NCBI GenBank assembly: GCA_964565645.1
Contig: CAZMFQ010000016.1
Location: 1 to 39,785, forward strand
From: JAHIQC01 sp964565645
GTDB taxonomy: Bacteria > Actinomycetota > Coriobacteriia > Anaerosomatales > JAHIQC01
Direction of reading: 5' to 3'
DNA: 39,785 nt
The notes under the pieces were generated by a model. That model saw only the letters and a list, made by a program, of their open reading frames with translations. It made no database searches and was not told the origin of the DNA. The stretch's first letter is position 1. Every line of letters begins with the position of its first letter. A program made the position numbers and the translations under genes. This document shows, in pieces, positions 39,339 through 39,785 of the stretch.

Positions 39339-39412
39339 CGCTTCGAGCAGACGGCCAGGAGCGGTATTGTGATGAAGGCGCTGAGCCGCTGCTCAAGCGC
39401 AACACGTTAGGT
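39329..39412 (+). repeat. attC13
   Basis: 84 bp, main family. R'' ATCTAAC pairs with cassette 13's GTTAGAT; R' GTTAGGT opens cassette 14. Loop subtype GCGGTATTGTGATG, as in attC6. Confidence 0.92.
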
Positions 39413-39440
39413 CGCCCGCTGACCCTGCTTTGGGGGAATG

Positions 39441-39674
39441 ATGAGTCACCCGCTGTACGATCTGCTCGGCAGTCTCGATGCAGCACATCTTCACTTCGAG
39501 GTCGCCCGGTATCGTAGCGACACGGTCACGGTGACCATCACCGTGGTCGGCGAGCGCATCGAGGTCGACGTCTTCGACGACGGCCATATGGAAGTCTCGC
39601 GCTTCTCGGGAAGCGAGGACGTCGTGGGCGGCGCGGAGCTGGTCACCGACATCATCGAAGCCTACCGCGAGTAG
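39441..39674 (+). CDS. Cassette 14: small soluble protein of unknown function
   Basis: A 77-residue acidic alpha/beta protein: a short helix (YDLLGSLDAA), three strands (HFEVARYRS, TVTVTITVVGERIEVDVF, HMEVSRFSG) and a C-terminal helix (ELVTDIIEAYRE). Small proteins of this kind are common in cassettes but no family is recognised. Two adjacent ATG codons (39438, 39441) follow GGGGGA; the second has better spacing. Cassette 39407-39759. Confidence 0.58.
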   Translation: MSHPLYDLLGSLDAAHLHFEVARYRSDTVTVTITVVGERIEVDVFDDGHMEVSRFSGSEDVVGGAELVTDIIEAYRE

Positions 39675-39681
39675 AGCGGCG

Positions 39682-39765
39682 ACCTAACTAGCGCTTCGAG
39701 CAGACGGCCAGAACCGCTAGACTCATGAGGGCGCTGAGCCGCTGCTCAAGCGCAACACGTTAGGC
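39682..39765 (+). repeat. attC14
   Basis: 84 bp, main family. R'' ACCTAAC pairs with cassette 14's GTTAGGT; R' GTTAGGC opens cassette 15. Loop subtype CCGCTAGACTC. Confidence 0.92.
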
Positions 39766-39785
39766 GCATCGGGGGGCGTGTTGGG
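39760..39785 (+). other. Start of cassette 15 (cut by the window edge)
   Basis: After the core, GGGGGG (39771-39776) is followed by GTG at 39778, a likely ribosome site and start codon. The gene lies beyond the window. Confidence 0.45.

Larger units (their letters stand above)
30782..39785 (+). mobile_element. Chromosomal integron: intI, attI and 14 complete cassettes (continues past the window)
   Basis: An integron integrase is followed by an inferred attI (ending at 32450), then cassettes at 32445-32944, 32945-33647, 33648-34308, 34309-34928, 34929-35627, 35628-36075, 36076-36592, 36593-37211, 37212-37551, 37552-38121, 38122-38492, 38493-39004, 39005-39406 and 39407-39759, and a fifteenth beginning at 39760. 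Boundaries are set between G and TT of each R' core (GTTRRRY-like). In all 14 the R'' core is the exact reverse complement of the cassette's own first core, which is what a circularised cassette requires. Most attC sites are of one family, as in sedentary chromosomal integrons. No transposase or relaxase is in the window. Base composition in the cassettes looks less GC-rich than in the chromosome to the left. Confidence 0.93.

Noticed and set aside
32867..39765. Regular ~84-bp repeats separated by unique sequence, superficially like a CRISPR array
   Set aside because: Repeats are imperfect inverted repeats with conserved arms and variable cores, spacers are 250-620 bp with genes, and cores match cassette ends. 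They are attC sites.
1..39785. tRNA, rRNA, riboswitch or insertion sequence
   Set aside because: No cloverleaf-like sequence, conserved rRNA segment, riboswitch core or transposase gene was seen anywhere in the window.

Overview
The window is high-GC DNA with dense, short-spaced genes, Gram-positive-style ribosome sites (AAGGAG/GGAGG), many GTG starts, TetR-type regulators and a large exported multihaem cytochrome. This fits an environmental high-GC Gram-positive such as an actinobacterial (Coriobacteriia-like) lineage. That placement is inference from style only; there is no rRNA or other phylogenetic marker.

Positions 1-30700 are ordinary chromosome. In order they hold: a small membrane operon (DUF4405 type) with a palindromic operator; an effector-binding (GyrI-like) protein; an ATP-grasp enzyme; a SulP anion transporter; a TetR-flavodoxin-membrane protein operon; YdeI-like, TIGR04076, DEDDh exonuclease and glycosyltransferase genes; an HMA-like small protein; a spermidine-synthase-like protein; a MacB/LolCDE-type ABC exporter diverging from its probable TetR regulator; a c-type cytochrome with 17 candidate haem sites fused to Ig-like repeats; a TIGR02265-like protein; purB; a two-component system followed by a BcrA-type ABC exporter that shares an operator-like direct repeat with it; a second GyrI-like protein; a HepT/MntA toxin-antitoxin pair whose antitoxin carries its own HTH; a TetR-DinB operon diverging from two flavodoxin-fold reductase genes (the second frameshifted); an AMP-forming acetyl-CoA synthetase; and a parvulin.

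Positions 30782-39785 are a sedentary (chromosomal) integron, the most notable content here. An IntI-type tyrosine recombinase with the integron-specific insertion is followed on the same strand by a MazF-type toxin-antitoxin pair, an inferred attI, and then 14 complete gene cassettes plus the start of a fifteenth, each ending in an attC site. Fourteen attC sites are visible. Eleven belong to one family of 84-86 bp, two to a second (106 bp) and one to a third (100 bp). Each cassette's last core (R'') is the reverse complement of its own first core (R'), so every boundary can be placed to the base, including the first cassette's left edge at 32444/32445. This puts the MazF module between intI and attI, outside the cassettes.

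Most cassette proteins are small, unrecognised and membrane-embedded. Two (cassettes 4 and 8) are diverged copies of one another, and one cassette carries its gene antisense to the array. The array runs off the right edge of the window.
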